Shown here one piece after another: positions 31,402-41,979 of a stretch of 64,000 nucleotides of DNA (its first letter is position 1; the number at the start of each line of letters is the position of its first letter). The translations under genes and the position numbers were made by a program. Origin of the DNA: Entoloma clypeatum (taxonomy: Eukaryota > Basidiomycota > Agaricomycetes > Agaricales > Entolomataceae); NCBI GenBank assembly GCA_963565915.1, contig OY751485.1, positions 620,001 to 684,000 on the forward strand, read 5' to 3'. Under the pieces are notes generated by a model, which saw nothing but the letters and a program-made list of their open reading frames with translations, made no database searches and was not told the DNA's origin.

Positions 31402-31887
31402 TCACTGTCCCCATCCCTTGTTGTTGTTGGGATCGGACCAGTTCGGACTCTCTTTGAGGCTCCAATCATATATCAACTCCTCATTGATGGCTACGGCGAG
31501 TTCAAGGCCTTTGATGGCCAGCCAAATACATCGATTTTCGATGACGAGGGTGCTGGTGTAGTTCCCAAGAATTTGTTTCTCTTTGGGAGTCGGGGCGATG
31601 GGGAGATTGGACAACGAATGAAGTCAGATATTCATCTGGCGATAAAGGAGGTCGGCGAGGGAAGTTTTGAGGGCATGGATTTGGTCTCTCATGGAGAGCG
31701 CTTCGTTCATAAGGGCGGCGATGGTGGGGTTGATGTCGGTGGTGGAGGTGGAGGTAACAATGGTGTTTGACATGGCGGTGAGGATGGTTGAGAGATAAAA
31801 GAAGAATGGGGTGGCTATATTGGGCAGGGAAAAGACTAGAGCGGGGGAACTTGCTGTGTGGTTGACTGATGAGGTCGATACTGCCAT
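31402..31887 (-). CDS. Extra reading frame(s) between integrase and 3' LTR of gypsy C
   Basis: After the Pol stop, about 540 bp remain before the LTR. Two short frames in element sense lie there: 31887-31624, with TAALMNEALSMRDQIHALKTSL, a likely helix, and 31614-31402, with ENRCIWLAIKGLELAVAINE. A stop between them may be a mutation in one original ORF. I do not recognise a family. It could be an accessory ORF or a Gag-like remnant. Confidence 0.4.
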
Positions 31888-31907
31888 GGGTTTTGAGAAC
31901 TCGTCTT

Positions 31908-34900
31908 TTATCGTGGACGAGATGGGTTCTGCTGATGGAAATCACGGATCAAATCCTGAGCGTTCTGAACATTAGCTCGAGGTTCCCATGTGTTCTCTTC
32001 TGGGCCATATCCTTCCCACTGGGCGAGGTACTGGATCTTTCCACAGAATTTTCGAGAGTCTAGGATTGTAGACACATGGTACTCTTCTCGTCCTTCGACA
32101 ATGATCGGATCAGGGGCTGGTTTCTTTTTCTGGATGGCATACTTCGGAGTTTCATATGGTGACAACAGGGTCTCGTTGAACACAGGGTGAATCATCTTCC
32201 AAGTCTTCAGAAGATCAAGAAGGTACGCGCTAGCTCCTTTCTTCTCTAGGACTTTGAATGGTCCATGTTGGAGTGCATCAAGTTTCTTTGAGGGTCGATC
32301 GGTCCTGATGTTAGTCCCTTCCAGCCACACCTTGTCTCCAATGCGGTAGTCCCGAGACGGACTTCGCCGTGTGTCAACTGTCTTCTCCATCTGATCCTGT
32401 GCTTGTTTCAGTGCTGCATTGGCTTCTTCTCGTGCCTGTTTGAGTTTTTTCAAGAAGTCATTGGCAGCCGGGTTGGTATCTTCTAACACAAGTTCTCCCT
32501 TCCAAGGATGTAAACCATAGTTGAGGTAGAACGGGGTGTGCTTTGTGGCCTGATGTTCTTTGTCATTGTACTGGAACTCTGCGATTGCGATCCACTCAGC
32601 CCAATCATCCTGTAGATGGTTGACAAAGTTCCATAAGAACACTTTCGTTTTCTGATGCAATTGCTCAGCCTGTCCATCAGTCTGTGGGTGGTATGCAGTG
32701 GACAGGTTCCTTTTGATCCCTAGCATGCGGCGGAGTATCTCCATGAACTTTGCAGCGAACTGCGGTCCCCTATCGCTGATGATCTTCTTGGGGATCCCGT
32801 GAAACTTCCTGATCCCGATAGATCTTGGCTAATCCTTCAGCTGATAATTCCACGGTTGTCAGAATGAGATGGAGCATCTTCGAATGTCTATCTGTGATGA
32901 CCAAAATTGCATTCTTTCCATCAGACTCTGGTATTGGTCCCACGACGTCAATCCCTATGTCTTCCCATGGATGACTTGGTGCTGCATAGGGATGTAGCGG
33001 AGCATGTCATTTCTGTCTGTTGATCTTGTTGCGTTGACAGGTGTCACAACCCTTTACGTACTTCTTCACGTCATGCAGGATAGTAGGCCACCAGTAGGTA
33101 TGAGTGAGGATGTTATGGTTGACAAACCCATGCGATGCTTAGGCAGAGAGGCTTAAGTAGCAAAGGCGGATACCAAGGTGATTGCTAGATCTGGGGAATA
33201 CATGCAATGTATGTACCCTATATATACTAGAAGGTCGAGTCATCTAGATGACTCTAGAGCGGTTCCGGTCTGACTCCAGAAGCGGACCTGGAGTAGGTGT
33301 CTATGGTAACTGCTGCGGCATGAGTCAGAGTATCTAAGTATAGTCCAATAAGTAACACAATGTCAAGGATGTGCGAGAGTAACCATCTAGATATGGTAAC
33401 GATGACCATACTGTAGTGAGTAAGCGGAGGCTGGGGCCCGAATGATGTAAAAGTGAATAGTAAGCCTGAAACCAATAGATAAGATGAAACTGGCCATTAA
33501 TCAGATAAGGCCTCTATGTCTTGTATCTTGTCTGAGCGATCAATGCCATGGATAGCGAATCCATAACAGAGGAGTTCATGTGTCCGATATTGTCCTGGAT
33601 GTCCAGCCACTGGTGCATCGTGTGATTCAAACATCAGTTCTTGACGCAGTTGTGGGTCTGGTGGAACATAGACTCGTTCGCCTGCATATGTGATGCCGTT
33701 TTCCTGTTGATACAAAAATAGTCCCTCCTTGAGCATTTGGTCACTGTCCTGTGGTTCGAGTTCCGCTTCATACCAGGGTAAGCGTGACAGGATGTCCGCT
33801 TTCGCATTGGTCTTGCTGGGCACATGCCGTAATTCGAAGTCATAGTCTTGTAACTTCATTTTCCAGCGTCACTGTCGTTGATTCAGGTCCTGAGGACGAC
33901 GGAAATATTCCAGGTTCTTGTGATCGGTCAAGATTTCAAAACGCTCCCTGGCTTCGAGCAGATAGTGTCTCCAATCTTTTAATGCTTCCATGACCGCCAG
34001 GAGTTCCTTGTTGTATATCTCATAATTCTGTTCGGCCACGGACATGGTCCGCGACAAGAACGCGATGGGGTGCCATTTGTCGTCTTGCTTCTGAGAGAGT
34101 ACTGCTCCAATTGCATAGCCCGATGCATCGGTTTCAACCCTGAACTGTCCCTCTGATTTCGGTAATGCCAAGACTGGTGCCGATGTAATTGCCTGTATGA
34201 GACCTTCGAAGGCTTGCTGCTCTGTTGGTCCCCAAGTAAATGCCGTACCACCTGTGAGCATGGTGAGAGGTTTCGCAATGTTTGAGTACCCTTCAATAAA
34301 ACGTCGATAGAAGTTGGCGAATCCAAGGAACTTCTGAACTTCCTTTTTTGATGTGGGTGCTTGCCAGTTTTGGATTGTATCCACCTTCTCAGTTTCCATC
34401 TCAACACGTCCCTCTCCAACCACATATCCCAATATAGGACATTTCGTTACTTTCCATAAACACTTCTTCTCCTTTAGGAACAAATCATTGTCCGATAGGA
34501 TCTGTAGGATTTCTTTGGTGTTTCGCGCGAGTTCTTTCTTGGTTTTACCAATAACCACAATGTCATCCATGTAGATCATGCAGATACATCAGTGGATCTG
34601 GTCCCGGAATAGGCTAGCCATCATTCGAGAGAACATTCCCAGGGAGTTGCAAAGACCGAAAAACATGACCAATGGTTCAAACAATCCTCGACTGGTGAGG
34701 AAGGCAGCTTTCCATTCATCACCCTCCTTAATCCGGACGTTGTTATAGCCCCACATGATGTCCATTTTATTGAAGTAGACTGCATCTTTCAGCACGTCCA
34801 AGAGATCAGATATTTGTGGGAGTGGGAACTTATCTTTGACCGTGAATTTATTGACCATGCGGTAATCTTGTACCAATTGTTTGGAGCCATCCTTCTTGTT

Positions 34901-35670
34901 GATGAAGAAGCAAGGGGAGGCATACGGGGATTTGGATGGGCGGATCTTTCCTGTTGCTAGACCCTCGTCAATGAATGCGTCCAATTCCTCTTGTTCCTTT
35001 TGTGTCATAGGATATGTATTTCCTCCTAGTTCCTTTGGTGCATCCGGTGTAAGTTCGATACCATGGTCCCATTCCCTCTCCTTTGGGATCTTATCAAAGT
35101 TCTCCTTCTCGAAGAGATGAGCAAATCGTTCAACATATGAGGGTCGTTTGGTTGTGGGAGGTGGTGTGGGAGTGACAGCTTCCAAAATAGGGTCTCCAGG
35201 CTTCCATTTCTGATCCGACTTTTTGGGTGCATCTTTGTCGTGCACCTCAACCATGTGAACCTGGTGTTTGCGACCATCAAGGTTAACCCTGAAATCCGAG
35301 TGTTTGGTTCAACATGTTGTTGGGCACCGGTTAAATGTTACCGCGCCGGTTGTCCAATTGATTGTGGGGTTGTGGTGTACCAACCAGTCATGTCCTAAGA
35401 GCATGTCCATTCTTCCAATGTCCAGTACCATTGCTTCCATGGTTTCCTGATGTTCTCCCAAATCCAGTTTGACTTCGGCAAGTTGGCTCGCCTTCTGTTG
35501 TCAATTTGGTGATCCATCCGCATTTAGAATTGCTATGGGTGGTATTCTTTGCATGGGGAGGTTCTGTTCACATACTATTCTGGGATGGATGCATGTGCGT
35601 TCACATCCGCTGTCAACCTCAGGTCGGATAACCTTTGGTCCTTGTCATGTTTTGAGCTGAGCTAACAGCC
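31908..35670 (-). pseudogene. Gypsy C pol: protease, RT, RNase H, integrase, chromodomain (broken)
   Basis: Reading minus: a decayed protease region (about 35670-35290), then RT with YASPCFFINKKDGSKQLVQDYR, NKMDIMWGYNNVRI and YMDDIVVIGK (about 34575). RNase H follows (VETDASGYAIGAVLS, YNKELLAVMEALKDWRHYL), then the H2C2 zinc region (GHPGQYRTHELL). The solo LTR at 33111-33568 interrupts next, followed by VKGCDTCQRNK and the integrase end with TAYHPQTDGQAEQ (about 32690). A chromodomain closes it (YHVSTILDSR...YLAQWEGYGPEENTWEP, about 32085-31970). Stops occur at 34589, 33869 and elsewhere, so the gene is dead. Confidence 0.88.
33111..33568 (-). repeat. Solo LTR inserted in gypsy C integrase
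   Basis: This 458 bp sequence has perfect 8 bp inverted ends TGTTATGG...CCATAACA. It is flanked by a perfect 5 bp duplication GAGGA (33106-33110 and 33569-33573). A CTATATATAC box and TTGCTAGATCT, similar to the self-priming motif of gypsy C, suggest a related family. Removing it and one GAGGA rejoins the integrase frame between THELL and the THTYWWP segment. Confidence 0.9.
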
Positions 35671-35820
35671 CGATCTCTCGTCTTTTCGGAGGTTTATCTC
35701 CCTTCACAATCTTAGTCGACGCAGCGGCTCGTTTGGCAGGGATGACATAGGTTCTATTGTCTGCAGTCATACAAGGCAAGCAAGTCCGTTTAATAGATAA
35801 GGGTCGCAACTTAGCGTCGT

Positions 35821-37023
35821 TTAATCGGACCCTTCAGGAAAATCCTTCTCATCGGCTTCTAAGATTGTGGTTTCATCATTCTCGGCATCTTCCTCAGACA
35901 CCTTCCTAACCCTTCCAGAGTTCTTCTTTGGCTTGTGGCAGTTGCGCGCGATATGGCCGTCTTGGTCACAGTTGAAACACTTGTGACCATCTTTCTTCTT
36001 TGGAGCGCTACAGTCTTTAGCCAGATGACCGAAGCGTTGACAGTTGTAGCAACGGGCTACTCCTGCTTTGTCAATCTCCATGGCCTTGCCCTGACCACCA
36101 TAAGTGGTACCCAATCCGGTGCGCATGTCGCCGCCACCTCGGATGACCAGTGCATGTCCTTCCATCTGTCGTCCCTTGTTTTGGATCTCCTTTGCATAAT
36201 CGGTGTACGTCTTGCCATCACTAGCCACTTGTTCAGAGATTCTGCAGTTGACGTTCTTCTCTAGGATGTATTTCCCAGTTTCTTCGCCAAGGTTTGACAG
36301 CTTCAAGAGTTCTTCAAATTCATCCAAAAATTCATCAACGGTGCGTTTCTCTTGTTTCAGGACTTCGAGTCTTGCTTTGGCAGCGACCGATTTGTTGGCG
36401 ATGGAGAATCGTGTGGCGATATCATCGGAAAAACCTAGCCAGGTGATGTTCTTGTTGTCAACAGCAAGAGCATCTAACTTGTTACTGGCCCAGTGCCTGC
36501 CGGACCCTTCCATCATGTGGGATAGTACCACAAGAATCTTCTGATCGTCTGTGAGGCTCTTTTGGAACCTGATGTATAGTTTGGTGGCTTTTCACCACTC
36601 GTCAAAGGTGTATCTGTTCTTGAACATCCCAGGATCCTTGATGATCTTGGATGTATCCATTGTTTGTACAGCTGGAGCTTCTGCCATGTTTAGAGTCTGT
36701 GGAGGAGGAGAGGAGTCGGGTTGTTGGGATGAAGATGGGGTTCGGGATACAGGTAAGGATTGAAAATGAGTCCCTGTTCTAGGCGTCTGTTTGATATCTG
36801 ACTGCGCCGAGTCAAAAGTAAATTCGTCAGGGGACTCATCGGCGAAATCAGTGGCAAAACGTTCAGAGTATTTCCTCTGTAGATCTCTAAGGAATCTCTG
36901 TTCCTGCGCGTCTGTTGGTCTCGAGAAGGGGTCAAGTCTCTCGTTTCGTGCCCAGCAGTTGTACTCGGTCTGTTGTTCTTCGGTGGTGAAGTGGGCGTAG
37001 ATCTGCTGCTTCGAGTAAGACAT
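35821..37023 (-). pseudogene. Gypsy C gag with two zinc knuckles, one nonsense stop
   Basis: It starts MSYSKQQIYAHFTTEEQQTE (37023). The frame ends at a TGA at about 36589-36594, where copy B keeps TGG, and resumes to 35821. The C-terminal half has two CX2CX4HX4C knuckles, CYNCQRFGHLAKDC and CFNCDQDGHIARNC. This is typical of RNA-binding gypsy Gag. Confidence 0.88.
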
Positions 37024-37376
37024 GATGATGTGGCTCTGGGATGTCTCGATGTGAGCGTCCTAATCAATCTTCTGATAACGGTTGTCTGGACACCCATAAA
37101 CTCTCTGATCTCTGTGATCCGACCTGTCTGAGGTCCTTCTTGAACGCGAAAGCTTTCGAGTTCGTTCTGTCAGGCGTTATAGCGCGCGATCTGGTGTTGC
37201 CGAGCAAGATGGATGCTCTCTGCTATCTCGCTGTGGGGTCGATGCTCGTCGTTGTCTAGTTCTTCGTCAAGCACCTGCTGTAGGATGCGATGGATCTCCA
37301 ATTCGATGTACTGCTGGATGAGCGTAAAATGATACTCGTCTGGTAGTTGCTCTCTTCGCTCTGGGCAAACCTAATG

Positions 37377-37387
37377 AGATTTAGCAA
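37377..37387 (-). other. Self-priming primer-binding site of gypsy C
   Basis: AGATTTAGCAA lies two bases outside the 5' LTR. It is the exact reverse complement of TTGCTAAATCT in the LTR (37462-37472). In element sense that LTR segment lies about 30 bases after a TATATAA box, where transcription should start. Confidence 0.75.
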
Positions 37388-37389
37388 CT

Positions 37390-37790
37390 TGTTATGCTTA
37401 ACAAACCGTTCCAAGGTTCAGGCAGAGTATGCAGGAAGTGGAAAGGCAAAGAGCAATGTGATTGCTAAATCTAAGAAATCTACTACAGTACAAGAGGTTT
37501 ATATAGGTACTGACTATAGGCGGTAGCGGATGAGTCAGTGCTGCAGAAGGCAGTGCGCATAAGTAAGGCAACTGCAGAAGGCTATGTACAATGAGTAAGC
37601 TGACTGTGGGAAGCGAGTCAGCGCGGGAGCAAAGTATACTAAAGGGGTTGACGAAGTAATGTAGTGAGTCAGACTGGGAATCGAAGGTTGCGAAAGTAGA
37701 CATTAGACATAGTGAGTTCGTAAGAGGGCGCCGAGTCGGGCCGATAAGTAAAAGATATGACGTGGTCCTCATACCGTAGAGTCCGTAACA
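37390..37790 (-). repeat. 5' LTR of gypsy C
   Basis: 401 bp. On the plus strand it runs TGTTATGCTTAAC to GTCCGTAACA. It includes TTTATATA (37498-37505) and the self-priming partner. Confidence 0.9.
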
Positions 37791-37965
37791 CCACCGTGCT
37801 CACGTGTCTCGTCAGTGGCCTGTTTCTAACGTGAAGGCGGGATGCTTACCTAGATAGGTGGGTCCGCGGCCCTCATTTGAAGGGAGGGAGGAGGCATCGA
37901 CCGAGGAAGGAGTGGAGGCAGGTGGAGGGAGATGATGGGGGAAGGCAAGAAGTCATGAAGTGGAG
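37791..37965 (+). repeat. Fold-back repeat, left arm (second part)
   Basis: It continues the arm cut by gypsy C. GTGGCCTGTTTCTAAC... and GGGAGGAGGCATCGAC match, inverted, 38085-38250. Confidence 0.75.
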
Positions 37966-38084
37966 CTCGGTTATTGACAAACAATCGGCATGTTCCGGAC
38001 CAGGCACCATGATGAAATATCAGAGCTTGCCGAACCTGGCAACGGCCAAAAGTCCAAGAATATTCTAAGTCCCCATTATTGCCC

Positions 38085-38960
38085 CCATCACATCTTCTTA
38101 CCTCCCCCCATCACCTCCCTCCACTTGCCTTGACTCCCTCCTGCGTCGATGCCTCCTCCCTCCGAGGGCCATGAACCCACCTATTCAGGTAAGCATCCTG
38201 CCCATGTCAGAAACAGGCCACTAACGAGACATGTGAGAATGGTGGGACATGAAGCACGGCATACGAGACGTGAGGACAGCGGGGGAACGACACGGTGCAT
38301 GCGAGGATGGTGGGAAATGGTACAGAACATGCAAAAACAGCAGGACATGCACAAGGAACGGCGGAGGGAATGCAGGAACGGCGGGACATGTGAATAGGCC
38401 CCGAGGTGTGGCCACATCTGCTGAGGGACGGGTAACAATGCATTGCCGAGGGACACATGGGGCAGGGGACTTCTCTTTGGCAGGACACTGGAAAGGGGCA
38501 GGACGTGCTGAAGCATGGCATACGAGACACAAGGACAGCGGGGGAACGACACAGTGCACGTGAGGACGGCTGGGCACGCAAGAACAGCGGGGAATGGTAC
38601 AGAACACGCCAAAATGGCAGGACACATGCAAGGAACGGCGGAGGGAACACAGGAACAGTGGGAGGTGCGCGAGAAACAGCACCCGAGACACCAGAACAGC
38701 GGGGGTGGGACACTGCGAGGAACAAATGACACGAGATACGCGAGAACGGCAGGGGAATGGTACAGCACATGCGAGACCAGCAGGCCATGCGCGAGGAACG
38801 GCACCCGAGATGCCAGAACGGCGGCAGGCACGCGCGGGAGGGGCGGAACAGGGGCGGCAACGGTGAGCGAAGGGCGGGACATATGTGAATACGGCCAGGG
38901 GCCAGGTGATGAACGACCAGGTAGCATATATACAGGAAGCTAGGGGTAACTGTTCACGCA
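38085..38960 (-). repeat. Fold-back repeat, right arm, with internal minisatellite
   Basis: 38085-38590 is the inverted partner of the left arm, with roughly four of five bases matching by eye. Further right (to about 38880) the arm is a degenerate minisatellite of CGAGA-CGGC-GGGAA-TGGTACAGAACA-type units. This gives long open frames on both strands that I do not take as genes. A TATATA lies at 38928-38934. Confidence 0.65.
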
Positions 38961-39382
38961 TTTTTGTATGAGGGCCGTGTGTCAGTACATGTCAGTTCCA
39001 ATGCATTTTCTGTTTTCGGAGCACAATGTTCTTTTTTCCCGTGCTCTCGTGGCATCATCAGTTATCGTGCTTGGTTTTTTTGTCTGCAAGATTAATACAC
39101 TTGGTGAGTATGGCTTACTAGGTTACTATGATGATTTGGCAGTTCCATGGTATGAAGTATTACAAGGCTATGGCTTACTAGGCTACTACAATACTAAGGC
39201 AGTTCTATGTTACAAGGCTACATCTTGCTACATCTTGCTACAGCCCTAAGTTACACTGCTACAACATGCTATGGCACTACACCACACTACAGGTTTGGTA
39301 GTGTTTGCTACAGTTTGCTATGAGCCCAAATCAGGGTTTGCTGATGTGGCTAACTCCCTTTTGTATATCCAGTTCAAACCTG
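38961..39382. repeat. Right edge of the repeat island with GGCTTACTAGG and GCTACA repeats
   Basis: GGCTTACTAGGTTACTA occurs twice (39111, 39171). TACATCTTGC/TTGCTACAG units follow (39220-39325) and mirror the CTGTAGCA units at 30330-30480. No gene is seen. Confidence 0.55.
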
Positions 39383-39391
39383 ACGCACCTT

Positions 39392-40167
39392 GACAGGATA
39401 CAGAATTCATGCATAGGAAGCTGGTTGCGCATTGGTAGGTTTATGTCGCGCACTATTACCGCATTCAGACAATTCATTTCAGCGACCTTACTGGTGCGAA
39501 CATAATGATGGATGCCTTCCCTATTCTTCCACGAGGTTGGCACTTTAACGCACCCGGAATGACTGCAGATGCTTCAGGGCTTGTTGCGCCGTTTGCTCGT
39601 ATCAACCACCGAGTTCGGTACTATATCATCGACTACGACTGCTCCGTTAAATTTGCACCAGGACAGAGCCCAATCGTACATGGCCTGGGAGGACGCGATG
39701 ATGATGTGCCCGAATTAGCTGCCAATGAGCGGAAAAAGCCTTTTGATCATTTCAAGCTCGACGTCTTTACCCTTGGGAACGTCTTCTTGAAGGATTTCCG
39801 ACAGGTAGTTATTCACCCCAACCAACAATCACGCTGACATCCTTCTAGAAATATACCGGACTTGAATTTCTGAATAGCCTCATAAAACTCATGATGACCA
39901 AAGACTTCCGCCAGCGCCCCACGGCGCGGGGGGCACTCAAACACTGGTATGGAGTCAAGTCGAAGCTCAATTCGAATATCGCACGTCTGCGTCTAGGAAA
40001 GCCCGATGCGTCAGTTGGTGACACCGTCATAAACACTTTGGCCGATGGCGTTGTCGGTTTGACATTGTTATTTGATGAGGTACGCCAACAAGCAAGTGTC
40101 CAACGTGTTCGTTCATCACTAACATCATTGATCCTTGCAGGACTCTAAATCATGGCCAAATTCATAA
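39392..40167 (+). pseudogene. Kinase-like gene copy 2, exons 3 to 6
   Basis: Exon 3 (EFMHRKLVAHC) and exon 4 (LTGANIMMDA, YYIIDYDCSVKF, KLDVFTLGNVFLKDFRQ) are clear. Intron 4 here has a normal GT donor (GTAGTTATTC). Exon 5 (LEFLNSLIKLMMTKDFRQRP) and the short last exon (SKSWPNS, stop 40165-40167) follow. The last intron is longer than in copy 1, which supports the exon model of both copies. Confidence 0.85.
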
Positions 40168-40899
40168 TTGACTGAGGGGAACGATCAACATGACCACAAC
40201 AGACAGCTGAGGACGCGAAACACGTCCACCGCGCGGGTGAACTGGAACATAACTGGCTGGGAGCCCTCTACTTGCGTTGAATCTCCGTTTTGGTATCCAA
40301 AGCTGCAGACGTTTGACGGGCGCCGTGCGATGGGCAATAAAGGAGTAGCAGTCCTCCGAGTGGCTCATAGAACGTTGCAGGCCCTCTAGATATGCCAATG
40401 TAGTATCTTACATAGTTTCTGCATGTCCGAGTCGTTGGATGTCATGAAATTTTGGCTGGAAGCTGGTGGTGTCACTGAAGGCTGCCCTGTCTGCGAGGTT
40501 CAGCCTGAGGTCCAAGTTGCCACAACCTCAAAGGATACAATTTCCGAGGAAACAAAAAACGTTGTTGTACATTTCAAACGCGGGTAAGTAGGTTGTAACT
40601 ACAGCAAGGACAAGTCAGATCAATAAATACACGGATAGAATCTTGGAAGATACAGTACATAACAAGTCCATTCATCCAGTACTTTTTTTCATCAGCACGT
40701 CTAACTATGTTTTTGTTCCTACCATCAGGCGGGACGGCGTGGATAAGGACCAGGCGGCGGCGATATGTCGCGAGCAAACCCAACAAGGGAAATAAATAGA
40801 CGGCGGCCGAGCGCTGAGCACAGCGCAGAAACATTTTTCTGATCCAACTTGGCACTTCGGACAACGATCCAATACACGAACACGGAAACTTGACAACGT
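40168..40899. other. Duplicated downstream DNA and intergenic region
   Basis: 40168-40600 resembles 19077-19530 (shared GCCAC-ACCTC-AAGGATACA stretch). The rest, up to the stop of the next gene, holds nothing recognisable. Confidence 0.45.
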
Positions 40900-41979
40900 C
40901 TACCTGCCGTTGAGGATGTTGAGCAGCGAAAGGCGGGTGGGCGTGAGCGGAAGTATTGAATGCCGTTTTACGGGAACCAAAGCACGCATGATTGTGTCTT
41001 TGATAGATCCGAGAGGCGCGGGAGGATAGGTGTGGGTCGGGAGGCGCATGCCAGGGGGGCTCGGAATGTTGTGCGACTCCTTCCCAAGCCTATCACCCAG
41101 CCTGACGAGGTGCATATTGATCACTGGGGGACGGAGACGTGCCCAGCCCTTTTCGCCCAGCGCTCCGGGATGATTCGACGGCGGGGATGCGGTGTCGTCA
41201 GAGTCATCAGAGTAGAAATCAGAACTCTCCTTCTCGTCCAAGTGCAACACGCCAAACGGGTCGCGTTTGCCCCCCAGACGGGTCTCAAGAACCGCTGGAT
41301 CCTCCTCCGCGCTCAAATTGGAGAGTGTGACAAGGGAAGTCGGCGCCTTGTTCTCGTCAGAGGTCCCTTCATCTTCATCTTCATCGTCAAACCACCGGGA
41401 CGACGCGAGCTCAAAAGACTCCGCAAGAGCAGTTGGCAAAGGCGATGCGCACGCTCTGACCTCGAAACAGGCGCGTGGGATGGGGACGACCGGAATCGGC
41501 GCCCAAATAGGCATCTGCACCTCGGGGGTCGCGTGGAATGAGACGCGGAACGTGTCGGGGTTGGGGGAGCCGCCGCCGCTCGGGGAGGACGCGACATGGG
41601 TACACTTCGGGGGCCATCCAACCTCCTGGCCTGGCCTGTGGTCCGCAATGGCGCCGTGCTTCGGTCTGAACGGCCAGACGCGCTCTGGGCGTTCGACAAT
41701 GGCGGTGTCATTGGCCAGCTCGGCGAGAGCGGCGCGCACTTCTTCGTGGGAGGGCACAGGCGATGGCTGAAGGGCAAGTGGCGCCCAGGGTTCGTTCAAA
41801 ACTTTCAGAACGTTGGATAGGTAGCAGGGATTCTGCATAAAAAAGACGCATCAACATTCCGTGCTGACCTCATGGAAAAGAACCGTTTAACTCACCTCCG
41901 ACTTTTCATAAGATGGACTTCCTTTAGGCGACCATGCAAGACTTCCGAAAGGGAGTGGCATAGCAGAGTCTTCAATCAT
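40900..41979 (-). CDS. Disordered protein of unknown function, two exons
   Basis: Exon 1 is 41979-41896 (MIEDSAMPLPFGSLAWSPKG...), exon 2 is 41832-40900. The intron is 63 bp (GTGAGTTAAAC...TATGCAG) and phase 0, giving about 338 residues. The N-terminus NPCYLSNVLKVLNEPWAPLAL may be ordered. The middle is acidic (FDDEDEDEGTSDENKAP, FYSDDSDDTASPP), and the C-terminus ends in a basic and Leu-rich stretch (RHSILPLTPTRLSLLNILNG). It looks like a nuclear or scaffold protein, but I do not recognise the family. Start choice is supported by the clean donor after exon 1. Confidence 0.7.

Larger units (their letters stand above)
30976..37790 (-). mobile_element. Gypsy element, chromovirus family C, degenerate
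   Basis: The element is 6.8 kb on the minus strand with LTRs of 392 and 401 bp. It is flanked by CCGCC (30971-30975) and CCACC (37791-37795), a 5 bp target duplication with one change. The intact version of this target, in inverted orientation near 38240, reads TCCCACC-ATTCTCAC and confirms the junction. Gag and Pol are broken by stops and frameshifts, and a solo LTR interrupts the integrase. Confidence 0.9.
30273..39391. mobile_element. Repeat island inside an intron of the kinase pseudogene
   Basis: In copy 1 the matching intron is 56 bp (18247-18302). Here about 9.1 kb lies between donor and acceptor (CCTTGACAG at 39383-39391). It contains, from outside in, CTGTAGCA/TGCTACAG-rich edges, a large inverted repeat, and a gypsy element with a solo LTR in it. 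Exact borders of the outermost insertion are not clear. Confidence 0.75.

Noticed and set aside
38181..38961. Long frames on both strands in the right fold-back arm
   Set aside because: The frames repeat short Pro/Ser/Val/Cys units because the DNA is a minisatellite, and all frames are open alike.
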